64,000 nucleotides of DNA from Mauremys mutica (Eukaryota > Chordata > Testudines > Geoemydidae). A program made the translations under genes and the position numbers. This document shows positions 46,165 through 57,326 of this stretch, one piece after another (position 1 is the stretch's first letter; every line of letters starts with the position of its first letter). The notes below the pieces were generated by a model that saw only the letters and a list, made by a program, of their open reading frames with translations, ran no database searches and was not told the origin of the DNA. Where the stretch lies: assembly GCF_020497125.1 (NCBI RefSeq), contig NC_059073.1, positions 11,181,225 to 11,245,224 on the forward strand, in the 5' to 3' direction.

Positions 46165-46297
46165 GTGAGCACCCCCCGGCACATTGGAAAGTTGGCGCCT
46201 GTAGCTCCAGCCCCGGAGTCGGTGCCGATACAAGGAGCCGCATATTAACTTCTGAAGAGCCGCATGTGGCTCCGGAGCCACAGGTTGGCCACCCCTG
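46165..46297 (-). mobile_element. hAT MITE terminal fragment
   Basis: Ends at the right in GGTTGGCCACCCCTG, whose reverse complement CAGGGGTGGCCAACC has the hAT-type CAGGGG start. Internal 'gagccgcatgtggctccggagccacagg' matches the head. The other end is missing. Confidence 0.6.
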
Positions 46298-46779
46298 GTC
46301 TAAACTTTGCTAGATGGTGCCAGGTGGAAACCCATTCCCAGATGAGTCACTCTGGCTTGAAAATCCCTCAATTTGTACATTGCTCTTACACTTATGCTCT
46401 TTCATATTCATCTTGGCTGTTGGAACCCAGCGGTTTGCCCTGGGGCTTGTCAGTCTTTGGTTGGAAATAGGCACTTGAATAAGTTTCCGTTATCCGGGAG
46501 CCCTGTCTCCCTTAGAAGCCATTCTGCTCCGTACATTTTGGAGGAGCCCAGGGCTTGTGAATGCAGTGGAATGTCTGCAGAAGCCGGGCGGGATTTTATC
46601 CTTTTTCGCACACTAAGAGAGTCGCTCTGACGGTAATAGTCAAATAGGCCACAGCATTTTATGAATAAGGAGGGGCAGGAACAAGCACTTCTTACAGTAG
46701 CGCACTTAACTGAGCTGGTGCCATTCGCACATGGCTCAAGGGAACACCAGTGTAAGTGCTAATAATTGATTTGCTGCAG
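46298..46779. other. Unassigned sequence
   Basis: 482 bases without recognised feature. Confidence 0.35.
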
Positions 46780-46915
46780 TGGTCAAGCAGGGGGTGCACA
46801 AGAGAACCCAGGTTCTGTTTGTGGCTCTGCTGCTGGCTTCCTGGGTGATCACTTGGGCAAGTCACTTCACCTTTCCGTGAGTCTGTTTCCCGGTCTGTAA
46901 AGTGTTGATAATGAC
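46780..46915 (+). repeat. MIR-type SINE
   Basis: 'agtggtcaagcagg...aacccaggttctgtttgtggctctgctgctggcttcctgggtgatcacttgggcaagtcacttcacctttc...gtctgtaaagtg' matches MIR from the tRNA-like head through the core. Confidence 0.85.
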
Positions 46916-47125
46916 TTCATGGAGTTTAAGGCCAGAAGGGATCGTTTAATCTGACCTCCTGTGTATCACAAGCCACCAGGTGCCCCTCTGTTGAGCCCAG
47001 TTAGCAAAAGCACTTCAGTCCTCGGTGACTAAGACTTGTGGGCTATAGGCAAAGAAGAAGAGAGACCCAGATGCCACCAAAGCCCCAGGCCCCTGCTATG
47101 GCAGGGACGTGATTAAGTAAGATAT
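46916..47125 (-). mobile_element. CR1 3' UTR fragment
   Basis: 'ttcatggagtttaaggccagaagggatcgtttaatctgacctcctgtgtatcacaagccacca' is an old reversed CR1 3' end of the type at 23384-24190; abuts the MIR. Confidence 0.75.
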
Positions 47126-47424
47126 GATATCTCCTTTGTAAAGCTTAAAAAGGTGGTAAAACCCATGGACTTGACTTGCTATAATTCCTCCCACAGTGCC
47201 CTACCCTGAGGCTGGAGGAAGATGACCTTTAAACAGGAGCATGGCACAGCAGTGAACTCACATTTCACTTATGCCCAGTCAACAGGAGATAAGTTGTTTT
47301 CACAGAGTTTCAAGCTCGGTGTATTCGATTTCTGTGATTCTGACTCCTTTTAGCAATATTCTGACCTGTCTGGCAACCCAAATGTCCAGCTTAATGCTAC
47401 CACCTAGCCTAAAATTAGAGAGGG
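47126..47424. other. Unassigned sequence
   Basis: 299 bases, nothing recognised. Confidence 0.35.
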
Positions 47425-47650
47425 GGTAGTGGTTAGACTGAGAAGTGGGCCTTCTAGATTGTATCACAGTTCTAACACTGTTTTGGTGTGTAACTTTTGG
47501 TGTCTAACACTGTTTGGGTGAGTCACTTAAAATTCTATCTGTGCCTCAGTTTCCCGCATCTGAAAAAAAATAGGGATAATGACTACCTACCACACAGGTG
47601 TGTCATGAGGCTTAATTAATTAATATTCCCAGAGCTCGTTTTGATACATG
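47425..47650 (+). repeat. MIR-type SINE
   Basis: 'gtagtggttagactgagaagtgggccttctag' (head), '...gagtcacttaaaattctatctgtgcctcagtttcccgcatctg...tagggataatgactacctaccacacaggtgtgtcatgaggcttaatta' (core to tail). Contains a local duplication 'taacactgttttggtgtgtaac / taacactgtttgggtgag'. Confidence 0.85.
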
Positions 47651-47727
47651 AATGAAAGAAGACACACATATGGGGCAAATTTCTTATTGAAATTAGAAAT
47701 ATTTAGCCTACTGAGGACAAAGGCAAG

Positions 47728-48930
47728 TTCATAGATTCAAAGGTCAGAAAGGACTGTTCTGATCTTCTAACCTTACCTCCTGCATTACACAGGCCAGAGA
47801 ACCTCACCCACTAAACTGCATCACGTCTCTGTTTGATATTGTGCTCATCTTTAAGAAAGGTAACCAGTCTTGATTTAAAGATTTCAGGGGATGGGGATTC
47901 CATTACATCCCTAGGTAAGCTATTCCAATGATTAATTTCCCTCACTGTTAAACATTTGCACCTTATTTCTAGTCTGAATTTGTTCAGCTTCCACTTTCAG
48001 CCAGTGGATTTTATTATGCCATTTTCTGCTAGATTAAAGAGCTGTCTACTACCAAAAATCTCTTTCCCAGTTAGGTACCTGTAGACCATGATCAAGTCAC
48101 CTTTTAATCTTCTCTATAATAAACCAAATAAATTGTGCTTTCTTAGGGCTTGTCTACATTACCCACTGGATCGATAGGCAGTGATTGATCCAGTGCGGAC
48201 CAATTTATTGCGTCTAGTCTAGATGCGATAAATCGACTGCAGAGCACTCTCCCGTCGACCCCAGAACTCCACCAGAGCGAGAAGCGCAGCCAGCGTCAAT
48301 GGGGGAGCATCAGCCATCAACTTACTGCAGTGAAGACACCACGGTAAGTAGATCTAAGTACGTCGACTTCAGCTACGTTATTCACATAGCTGAAGTTGCG
48401 TAACTTAGATCGATCTCCCTCCCACCCGCAGTGTAGACCAGGCCTTAGTCTTTCACAATAAGGCAAGGTTTTGTTCTTGTAGCTCTTCTCTGAACCTTTT
48501 CCAATTTTTAAACGTTTTTGAAGGATAGATACTAGAATTGGAGCCATTGTTCCAGTAATGGTCTCTCTGATGCTGTATACAAAGGTGATACCACCTCCCT
48601 TCTCCTGATTGATATTCCCCTCTTATGCATCCAAACATCATGTTACTGCATGCCAGGATAACATCTCCCATATTGTAGGGGTGTCCTGCATTCTTTGTTC
48701 CTAGATGTATAACTTTGCATTTGGCTCCATTAAAATGCACGTTGTTCCCATGAGCCCACCTTACCAAGCGATCCGGATCACTCTGTATAAATGACCTGTC
48801 CTCATTATTATTTGTCATCTGCAAATTTGCCCCCAAGAATTTGATATTTTTGTCAGGTGATCAATAAAGCTCCTGAATAACAATTGAGTCAAGAACAGAT
48901 CCCTGCGGGTCCCTACCAGAAATGCCACCA
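47728..48930 (-). pseudogene. CR1 LINE relic with nested MITE
   Basis: Minus-strand CR1: 3' UTR 'tcatagattcaaaggtcagaaaggactg...' from 47732, ORF2 C-terminus through 48140, interrupted by the MITE at 48146-48444, continuing with the 'VKLCTWEQRM / NNVHFNGAKCKVIHLGTKNAGHPYNMGD' region (about 48745-48660) and RT sequence to about 48930. Stops abound; FADD is not readable. Confidence 0.85.
48146..48444 (+). mobile_element. Harbinger-like MITE nested in CR1
   Basis: 299 bp between inverted ends GGGCTTGTCTACA and TGTAGACCAGGCC, with TTA on both sides (48143-48145 and 48445-48447). Same family as 34996-35299. Confidence 0.85.
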
Positions 48931-49364
48931 TTGGATGATGATTTCCCATTTACAGTTACTTTTGGAGCTCTATCAGTTACCCAGTTGTGCTACACTTACG
49001 AGCGGAAAGTGTATCTCCATCACAGATGATAAGAAGAAGGGAATTCCAACACTGATCAGCAGAGCTAAAGGCCCTGAGCCTAAATGGTTGGATTTTGAGA
49101 GAAGCCTTGATCTAAATGCCCAATTTATAGGTAGATTTTTGCAAGCACTGGGTGACCTTAGTCAAACTGGAGTCTAGGGTTCATTCATTCCATCCCACCT
49201 TCTCTCCAGGCTGTAATAATATTGGTTGGTTGTTTATTAAAGGCCAGATCCTAGGAAACAACACACTACCCAAGTGAACAGGCCACGTGCTTAGAGCACA
49301 TTGTTTATATCATAGACTGGAACCGAGCAGGGAGACCCGAGAGCTGAGATCAAGCTAGCTAAAG
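48931..49364. other. Unassigned sequence
   Basis: 434 bases without recognised feature; the CR1 match may extend weakly to 49000. Confidence 0.35.
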
Positions 49365-49512
49365 GAAGGCAGTGTTGTCTAGTGGGTTACAGCAGGGGAA
49401 TCACACCTGGGTTCTGTTCTCATCCTGTTACTGCCTTGCTGTTTGATCGCCTGTACTCTCTGTGTCTGTTTCTCTGGCTGTAAAACTTGTCTTTGCAAAT
49501 CACTTAGGAAAA
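49365..49512 (+). repeat. MIR-type SINE
   Basis: 'agtgttgtctagtgggttacagcaggggaatcacacctgggttctgttctcatcctgttactgccttgctgtttgatc' follows the MIR head and core; ends 'ctctggctgtaaaactt'. Confidence 0.75.
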
Positions 49513-50622
49513 ACTGCTACAGGACTGCTACGTGATTTTTATAGAGTTCTCGTAAGTTGCTTCTCATCATCATTTCTGCTGCTACAGATTCCACTTCTGT
49601 GCAAACATATGTGCACCCATCACCCGGCCTATATGCAGAACACACACATAACGTGTCACTGATATTACCCCAATTGCAACGGGGCCCAAAACCTGCAACC
49701 AACCCCTCTACTCTTGGAGGAAATGCCTCGGGGTGTTTAATGAGAAAAAGGAATCAGGGTCCCAGCTTCACTGGTATCTCATACATCAACTATTATTTGC
49801 AGCCCAAACATCAAGTTTTGTGTGTGTCAGTGGATAGGCCACAGCACAGGGAATCAGGACACTTTGATTCTATGCCTGGTTCTGCTCTGTGATCATCTCG
49901 CTGTGTATCTTGAGTCGTACTGTTTCCGAAGCCATAAAGTCCTTGATACACATGCAATTCTGAAAACAGAGTTGACGCCAAAGAATACATTTGACATTAA
50001 ACAACTATATTTGCCTCACAACTTCCGCTTGTAAATTATGCTGAATTGTGTCAAGCAACTTCTTCCTCGTGTATCTATCTAATACAATGTAGGGCTGTCG
50101 CCTTTATCAAGTTTGCTAGGCAAAAGGCAGCTGTTGCTGGTTCAGCACAATGAAGGTGACAGTATTTTTAATAGCTCAGATCTGCGTGGCTCATGAGTCA
50201 ACCAGGGAAATAAGGATGCACAATCCTTCAATGGAAGCCAAAGTGACATGCGGCCAATCACACCACAGCAAGGGAGAGGGGTGGTAGCTCACTGTCTCAG
50301 CTCTAGAATGGCAATTTATTCCAGATGCATACGTGAAGCACTTGAGTGCCCGGTCCCCTGAGGCACTCAGAAATGGACCAGGTCCTTGGAGAGGAATTGT
50401 CAAAGCCCACGGGGCAAAGCCACCTCTGAAAGGCAGCCTGATCTAAAGAATGGGGCAGCGAGTCAGGAGATGTAGGTTCTGCCATTGAAATCAACAGGAC
50501 TTCAGTGCCTCAGCAACTTCCAGGATCTGGGCCTAGGTGCTACTATAATATAAATATTAATAGCAAACCTTAGGTGCTGTAAATTAGCATGACCCCATTG
50601 AGAGCAGTATACATCCACTGAG
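49513..50622. other. Unassigned sequence
   Basis: 1.1 kb. Scraps resembling reversed or forward MIR occur near 49820-49900 ('ggccacagcacagggaatcaggacac'). No gene. Confidence 0.4.
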
Positions 50623-50805
50623 GGGGGAGAGATAGCTCAGTGGTTTGAGCATCGGTCTGCTAAACCCAGGGTTGTGACTTCAGTCCTTGAGGGGGCCGGT
50701 TGGGGGCAAAAATCAGTACTTGGTCCTGCTAGTGAAGGCAGGGGGCTGGACTCAATGACCTTTCAAGGTTCCTTCCAGCTCTGTGAGATAGGTATATCTC
50801 CATAT
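50623..50805 (+). repeat. Tortoise-type tRNA-derived SINE
   Basis: Head with A-box-like TAGCTCAGTGGTTTGAGC (50633-50650) and B-box-like GGGTTGTGACTTCAGTCC (50668-50685), joint 'ggggcaaaaatca', then the CR1-like tail 'ggtcctgctagtgaaggcagg...gactcaatgacctttcaaggttcc', ending in the 'ggtatatctcc' motif. The pol III boxes are degenerate but recognisable. Confidence 0.9.
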
Positions 50806-51680
50806 ATTATAGGTGCTGGCCCTTTGAGCCAGCTCTTTCAGTAGTTCCCATACATTGCCAATTTCCTGCTTGTCACCCCCATTGAGGGGGTGATTTATGA
50901 GGCGGTATTAACATGAAGAAAGTGTTTATTCATATGACAAGATTCAAAAGTGGAAGATAAAAGGCACAATGTCCATCTCTGCTTATCATCACAGAGCAAA
51001 GGGGATATATTGCAGCATGGGGACAACCTTCCAAACCATTGTCCATCAACTCATATCTCTCCCTATGCACCGTCTGCCAACAGCATCTATCATAATTGCA
51101 CACAAAAGGCTGTGTTCAAAGAACATTGTTAAGGTTGCAAAGTCAAGCACTTAGATGTAAGGAAATGCCAAACTTAAGGTTGCTTGTGCAACCTTAATTT
51201 GCCCTTCTTCTGCAGATGCATTGTGATCCAGCCTTCATTACACGATCGCATGCTATTTTTGGACACTGAGCCAGAGGGTGTCACAGCTATTTGCAGACAA
51301 TAGAGGAATGATGGGACTCAGGAAGTTGGGGCTCCGTTCCCAGGTCTGGAGAGGAGTGTGCTCTAGCGAGCACAGACTCTCTTGCCCATATCCCTCCCAC
51401 AATGTGACCCCGTCTGCCCATTCCCCTTCCTTCCCCACCCCTGGCTCCTTGCTCCATTCCCAGTCTCCTCACTTAGCCTGCCCCAGTCCTCAACTCCTAG
51501 TTCCTGTTTCTTCCTACCGGCTCCTTGTCCTAATCTATCCCCCCACCTCCCCTGCATGTCTGGCTTTTGTCCCTCCTCCATTCATATCAGGCGGTTTCCT
51601 CCTCCACACTGCCTGGGTCCAGCAGGAGGGTCACTGAGAGCACAGAAGAAACAGGTTCCCTGCTCTCAGTTCAGGTGCCT
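50806..51680. other. Unassigned sequence
   Basis: About 0.9 kb. The C-rich part at 51380-51610 yields several long overlapping frames in both strands that share no motif; composition artefact. Confidence 0.4.
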
Positions 51681-51686
51681 GAACTA

Positions 51687-51818
51687 GGATGACCAGACAT
51701 CCCAATATTATCAGGACCATCCCAAAATTACAGGCTTTGTCTTACATACACAACTATCCCTCCGCCCAACCCCCCGTAAAAAGGTGTCCTGATTTTTCAC
51801 ACTGCTATCTGGTCACCC
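51687..51818. mobile_element. TA-flanked mariner-like MITE, third copy
   Basis: Ends GGATGACCAGACATCCC and TATCTGGTCACCC, flanked by TA (51685-51686 and 51819-51820). More diverged than the copy at 6446-6565. Confidence 0.75.
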
Positions 51819-51873
51819 TAGCCTGAACACAGCAAGATGTACTTGTACAGCATGTCCTGCTCAACTCCAGGCT

Positions 51874-52055
51874 GGAGGAGGGATAGCTCAGTGGTTTGAG
51901 CATTGGCCTGCTAAACCCAGGGTTATGAGTTCAATCTTCAAGGGGGCCACTTAGGGATCTGGGGCAAAAATTGGTCCTGCTAGTGAAGGCAGCAGGCTGG
52001 ACTCAATGACCTTTTGAATTCCCTTCCAGTTCTAGGAGATTGGTATATCTCCAAT
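51874..52055 (+). repeat. Tortoise-type tRNA-derived SINE
   Basis: Same layout as 50623-50805: TAGCTCAGTGGTTTGAGC head, 'gggttatgagttcaatc' B-box region, then the CR1-like tail ending 'ggtatatctcc'. Confidence 0.9.
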
Positions 52056-52466
52056 TATTACCTTTTAGCATGCTCAGTACAGCTGGAATCTTCAGGGAAG
52101 TTAGCTGCTAAAATCCAGTTCGTCTTTACTAAGTTTGTGTGAACTGTGATTATTGGATGGTTTTTAGCTTGGCTAAATTTGGGCAGATTTTTCAGACAGA
52201 TGGCAAAAGACACCGTTCTGACACAAAAGCTACCCTGGGGACAAATTTCAGGTCTCTGCTCCAAAACACAGGGGTCGCTACATCTTTTCACAAAAAAAAT
52301 AGTTCATCAGAATTTTTTAATGTTGGTAAAATGAAATATTTTTCACTTGTCTTGTTCACAGAAATGGTTGAACCGTTTTGGCTGAAATTTTGCATAAAAG
52401 TTCGTCCTGTGGTAGATACCTGGCATGAAAAACATCAGCCCAAAACGTTAAACTTTGGCAAAGTTA
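52056..52466. other. Unassigned AT-rich sequence
   Basis: Interspersed-repeat-like text ('aatggttgaaccgttttggctgaaattttgcataaa', 52361-52397) of unknown class. No gene. Confidence 0.35.
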
Positions 52467-52479
52467 TAATAATCTAAAA

Positions 52480-52575
52480 AAGCAGCAAAGAATCCTGTGG
52501 CACCTTATAGACTAACAGACGTCTGTTAGTCTATAAGGTGCCACAGGATTCTTTGCTGCTTTTACAGATCCAGAC
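52480..52575. mobile_element. Fold-back Penelope-like end, perfect palindrome
   Basis: Two inverted arms of 40 bases (52481-52520 and 52521-52560) are identical, carrying 'tgtggcacc...tagactaacag'. A perfect 13-bp duplication, TAATAATCTAAAA, flanks it (52467-52479 and 52576-52588). The arms match the Penelope-like 3' end elsewhere in the window. Lack of mismatches implies a recent insertion. Confidence 0.85.
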
Positions 52576-52763
52576 TAATAATCTAAAAGTAGGTCTAATA
52601 ATGCGAAGTGTCAGGCCCCCTTAATAACAGGTGGTGTTACCAGCCCTACCTACACTAATAATGCCGTGCAATAATACTAAGAAACGGAACTAGGCAAGTA
52701 ATAAAAAAAACATATTTGGGCATTATTGTGTGTAGAAAATATAAAAATACTGTAACAAACATA

Positions 52764-52855
52764 GAATCACAGAATATCAGGGTTGGAAGAGACCTCAGGA
52801 GGTCACCTAGTCCAATCCCCTGCTCAAAGCAGGACCACTCCCCAACTAAATCATA
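52764..52855 (-). mobile_element. CR1 3' end fragment
   Basis: 'atagaatcacagaatatcagggttggaagagacctcaggaggtcacctagtccaatcccctgctcaaagcagg' is the reversed CR1 tail. Confidence 0.85.
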
Positions 52856-53094
52856 ACATAGTTAACCTGAGTTATATGAGCAGTTGTAACGATAATGTTT
52901 CAAAGGCATAGACACAAGGGCGCAATTAAGTTGGCGTTCAGAGCCTTAACATTGCAGTGCTTCTTCTCTTGAGGAAGACTCATGTTCAAGATCTCGGTCC
53001 TTAACTTCGAGATGCTCCATGGGCTGAGCCCAGTACATCTAAAAGAAGCTCCCAGATGGTGACCGTGGTCAAATACTCCGTTCCTCTGGCAGAA

Positions 53095-53742
53095 TGGACC
53101 TTTCTACCATAAAGATGAAGCTCATCTGTGCAGGAGTGTGGCAGGGTGTGGCCCTCCGCTCCCGTCATCTTGTACAAATGGCTCTAACACCTCCAGTGTA
53201 CTGAGGAATTGTAACCTGCTTGTCAGGGTGAGACATTGGTTGATTCAAATCTTGCTTCGTTTGTTCAAGTTAGACTTAGACTGTGAATTTATTTTTGTTT
53301 CTTAGATAACCAAACTTTGATCTCTATGCCTGCTATTTATAATCACTTAAAATCTATCTTTCTGTAGTTAATACATCTGCTTTATATTTTACCTAAACCA
53401 GTGTGTTTTGGTTGAAGTGCTTGGGGGAATTTCAGCTCAGATTACAAAGGCTGGTGCGTGTCCATTTTCTTGTGAAAAAGTGGCAAACTGGGTAATGAGC
53501 TTACACTGGGCAGACTTCTGACCAGGGCAAGACAGTACAGTCCCGGGGTGACTGGCTGGGAGAGCATTCATGTAACACAGTTGGGTGTGTCCTTGCCTGT
53601 GGATGGCGGTGTAAGTGCAATGCCTGTCAGAGGGTTGTAGATTGATGTCAGCATCACAGTGTGAGGGACAGCCCAGGCTGGTGGGTTTGGAGGGCTCAGT
53701 GGTCCCACACTCCAGGTTTCACCCTGGGGACCCCATCACACA
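53095..53742 (+). repeat. Candidate LTR-derived sequence
   Basis: The last part ('cagtggtcccacactccaggtttcaccctggggaccccatcaca') and the internal 'tacctaaaccagtgtgttttggttgaagtgcttggggg' have the look of an LTR U5/leader, but no pair of termini or duplication supports it. Confidence 0.3.
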
Positions 53743-54174
53743 TTGACTTCCCAACATCATCCCCCTTTCCCAGAGAAAAGAGAGGGTAGAGATCTCCCTT
53801 TACCCTGGCTTTGCTAACCTCTCCCATCCTTGTGCTCACACTCAGCCTCTGTGCACTTGTGACTTTCTACACTTCTATTTAATGGATTAAGTATCTCCTT
53901 AGCTCTCCCCAGCTGAGACTCATCTAGTAATCAGCCCCACCCTCCCTCCCTCAGGCCCTTCTCCGGGGAAACTAATTGGACTTACTGAGTGCTGGTTCAG
54001 CTGCTGGTTCTCAGCACTCTGTCACAAGGAGACAGACCATGCCCAGGGGCTGGTCCAAAACTGTGGAAGGAACTCCTTCAGCAGCTAAGGACCATCCCAA
54101 ACCTTCCCCTTCCAGTTCAGGGCACACTTCTCCCAGCTGCCATCTCTAATATAAACACAGAGCAGTGGGTACAT
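53743..54174. other. Unassigned sequence
   Basis: 432 bases without recognised feature. Confidence 0.35.
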
Positions 54175-54177
54175 TAA

Positions 54178-55039
54178 GGTCTTGTCTATACTACAGAGTT
54201 TTATTGACAAAAGTTATACTGACATATATCCACTGCTTTAATTAAACGGCTGCTGCGTGTCCATACTAGCTCCTTGTGTCAGCAGAGCGCATCCACACTA
54301 GCAGCTCTTGCATCAACACAGAGAGCAGTGCACTGTGGGTAGCTATCCCACTGTACAACTGGCCGTGGGATGCTTTGGAAAGGATTTGCAATGCCTTACG
54401 GGCAGGGGTAGCTCCAGGCCCCAGCACGACAAGTGCGTGCTTGGGGCGGCAAGCCGCAGGGGGCGCTCTGCCGGTCGCTGTGAGGGCAGCAGGCAGGTTG
54501 CCTTCAGCAGCATGCCTGCAGAGGGTCCACTGGTCCCGCGGCTTCAGTGGACCTCTCACAGGCGTCCCTGCGGAGGGTCCGCTGGTCCCGCGGCTTCGGC
54601 GGACCTCCCGCAGGCACGGGAGGTCCGCCGAAACCACGGGACCAGCGGACCCTCCGCAGACAAGCCGCTGTGCTTGGGGCGGCAAAATGCCTAGAGCCGC
54701 CCCTGCTCATGGGACAGGTACAGTGTCACATGATGCGTGTTTCTCAATCCCATCCTTCCATGGGCATCCTACCAGATTGCCAGCCACTTTTTGACTGAAG
54801 CATGTGAGTGGGGAGAGGGGAGGAGAGTGTGTGACAGGGAGTGCATGTGTGTGGGGACGAGTGTGTATAACAAACAGCAACGTCTACACTGATGCTTTGT
54901 CACTTTAACTGTGCTGCACAAAGCTCTATGAGGTCGCTTGCTTTTGTCAGCAGAACAGGAGAGTTTTGCCACCAAAAGTAGCATTGAAGTGTGTACACCT
55001 ATGCTGCCTTTTGCTGACAAAACTAGTGTAGAGAAGGAC
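54178..55039. mobile_element. Harbinger-like element with nested hAT MITE
   Basis: Ends GGTCTTGTCTATACTACAG and CTAGTGTAGAGAAGGAC are inverted repeats, flanked by TAA on both sides (54175-54177 and 55040-55042). Without the nested MITE the element is about 550 bp. Subterminal 'ttttattgacaaaag' and 'cttttgctgacaaaa' are inverted as well. Confidence 0.8.
54403..54705. mobile_element. hAT MITE nested in Harbinger-like element
   Basis: Ends CAGGGGTAGCTCCAGGC and GCCTAGAGCCGCCCCTG; flanks cttacggg and ctcatggg agree at 6 of 8, both differences being transitions. GC-rich interior with inverted 'cctcccgcaggcacgggaggtccgccgaa' at 54604. Overlapping open frames here are composition artefacts. Confidence 0.8.
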
Positions 55040-55042
55040 TAA

Positions 55043-56446
55043 AAAACTCCCCCCCCCTCAAAAAAACCCCTCCACTGCACACATAATTCTCCTCCTGGGG
55101 AGACAATGAGACAGAGAATGAACCACATGTGACAGACGTTAATCATTTTCCTTACTGCATGACTGGAAAGCGCTCAGAGATGATGATGATGAGTGTGGGA
55201 TAAAATTTCTTTGAGCTTGATCACAGAAACGTACCAATGTGATAACACTAGCCCTTTGTGTGGAATTTTACAGCAGGAATGGCAGCAAATGCTATAATCA
55301 GAGTTGCATCGCACTTTCCATTTAGTCATTCATAGCTTTTTGACCACTACAATTGACCTAATTTAGAGCAGCTCTTGGGCTGCTCTAAATTATAGTTAGG
55401 TCCATTGTCACCCCTGGCTGATCTAGAATCGGGGGAGTGGAAAGGTGGTGTCACGTTCTTGTCTTCCAACCCCCTGCTTCTCCTGCTTTCCTCAGCTGTG
55501 TGAGTGCAAAGGTATAAAAATGAAAACAATAATCAGATGCAGCACATGCATCTACGTGTAAATGAGTTGATTTCCAATTGTTTTATTTCGTATGACACGA
55601 ATAAAGGCTGTGGGATTTTTTTTCTCCCTAGCATGTCTTGCCCCATGTTTCATGCCAGCATTGCCAGGTTCCTAAATGCAAATAAACTGTGATTTCAAGG
55701 GAAAGGAAATGTCAGAGGAGAGAGGCTTTCAAAGTGATTGGTATTTACTTTGACTTTGTGACTAGAGGCAACAAAAAGAGCTGGGGTTATTAGAACAAGC
55801 TGGAAACGGATGCAAAATTCACACCTCTCTAATCACTGTTTCTTGCTGTCTGGTAAGCAAAGGCTTCAGATTGAATAGTGAAATGGTTTCCGTAATGTTT
55901 TGATCAAAGTAAATATCCTTTTGATTTTGGGAGGACAATCAAAGCCAAGAGTTCCTAGCAGCTGAAGTATGCTATCACACAGCCGACAGACTTTTACCAG
56001 ACTTTCATTATTTATAGGCTGCATTCTAGTCATCTGCCAGTGCACATTGTCTTTCCTTCAAGTGTTCAAGTGGGGACGTATCAGGAGCGAGCAGAGGCCG
56101 CTTAATTCTTGAAAGCGATTTAGAGCTACAAAGTCAGTGGGGTAGCTCGGGTCTTGTGTCTGCCAACTTGGAAATGTCAAACTCCAACTTTCCATCACCC
56201 CAGGAAAGCCCTGCCCTTTATCTCCTAGGAAGTTTCTCTTCTGAGCCCCATGGAGTCCCCTGCTTTCCACCCTCTAGTAGAAACATCTCTGGGACATTTC
56301 TGCCCACTGCTGCCACCCTTTGATGTCTAGCACCAGGTCCGTTTCTGAAAATTTAGAGGGTTTGCTATTCTCCTTCTCCATGGCTTGTTGGCTTTTATTC
56401 ACACACGTGGCCAAAACATCTGTAAGGATGAGACTTCGGCCATGCA
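55043..56446. other. Unassigned sequence
   Basis: 1.4 kb between the Harbinger-like element and the Polinton flank. A small inverted pair, 'gagcagctcttgggctgctctaaattata' at 55366-55394, is the only structure seen. Confidence 0.4.
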
Positions 56447-56754
56447 TCTGCTGAGGAAGGATTGATTCTTGAACCAGATGAGGTAAAATAACAAATCCAG
56501 TGAGCTAGTCACACCATCAGTCTCATTGAAGCCCCAGGCCCTGCTTTCATCTTGGAATCTGGGGTTAAACGTCATACCCCAAGGAGAGTCTCTTATCATC
56601 AGTCTCTGTGTCCCAGGACAACAAGCACTTGTTCTCAGCCACTTTGGCCCATGCTTACAAGGCCCACTGGTTGCTAGGGAGATGGTGGAATAAGTGGGCC
56701 CCTTCTGTTACTGGGCATGCTGGCAGGGTGGGATTCAGTAGTATGGAAATCGGA
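56447..56754. repeat. Left flank copy of a ~366-bp tandem repeat
   Basis: The block 'aaggattgattcttgaacc...gggcatgctggcagggtg...ttcagta' is repeated in the same orientation at 63531-63840, on the far side of the Polinton. It ends in ATCGGA (56749-56754), the left copy of the Polinton target duplication. Confidence 0.85.
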
Positions 56755-56924
56755 AATAGTATAAGGGACCTACCATCAATCAAACCCTAACCCTTCTCCT
56801 TGGCCACTTAAACCCTGCCCCTTGGCCCCTTAAGCCCCGACCACCTGTCACTGGAAGTCCCACCCATGGGGAATATTACTTCTGGGGTCAAGGAGGACAC
56901 ATGACCAGAAGCAAAGGGTGTCAT

Positions 56925-57240
56925 GTGACCCCTCTAAGAACTCCACCCACTGCCCTCTACCAACCAGGAGGGGTTTCGCCCTCATAGGCCTACCTGGAGA
57001 GGGGATTTGACCAATCAGGGGTGTTCCGGGGCATGGTGACCCATCCGGAAGTGGTTCGTGTGACCCCTCTAAGAACTCCTCCACTGCCCTCTGCGAATCA
57101 CGATGGGTTTCAGCCACACAGCACCGCCCTGAGAGCAGATTTGACCAATCGGTGGTGTTCCAGAGCGGGGTGACTTGCCTAGAAGAGAGTCATGTGACCC
57201 CTCTAAGAACTCCTCCCAGCGCTCTCTGCCAACCAGAGTG
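56925..57240 (+). promoter_or_regulatory. Three CCAAT-containing repeats in the left TIR
   Basis: 'tgtgacccctctaagaactcc' recurs at 56934, 57059 and 57193, so units are 125 and 134 bases long. Each unit pair encloses 'gatttgaccaatc' (CCAAT) and 'ggtgttcc'. The block ends about 90 bases before the start of the TIR gene at 57327. An enhancer or promoter role is inferred from position and repetition. Confidence 0.65.
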
Positions 57241-57326
57241 CATCACCATCACCCCATAAGACCCAGCAATCGGAGCAGAAGAGGTCATCTTTTACCAAGG
57301 ACGCGTGCTTTAGAAATCGTGGAAAC

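Noticed and set aside
50633..50705. tRNA gene
   Set aside because: The A- and B-box-like sequence is the head of a SINE, has no acceptor stem pairing and continues into a CR1-like tail.
54276..54798. Overlapping frames of 128-172 codons on both strands
   Set aside because: They lie in a GC-rich MITE with inverted internal repeats; no domain, and several frames open at once.
56399..56599. Coding exon in the Polinton flank
   Set aside because: The minus-strand frame recurs in the right flank copy, but its ends differ and no domain is recognised; recorded as a question in the tandem repeat finding.
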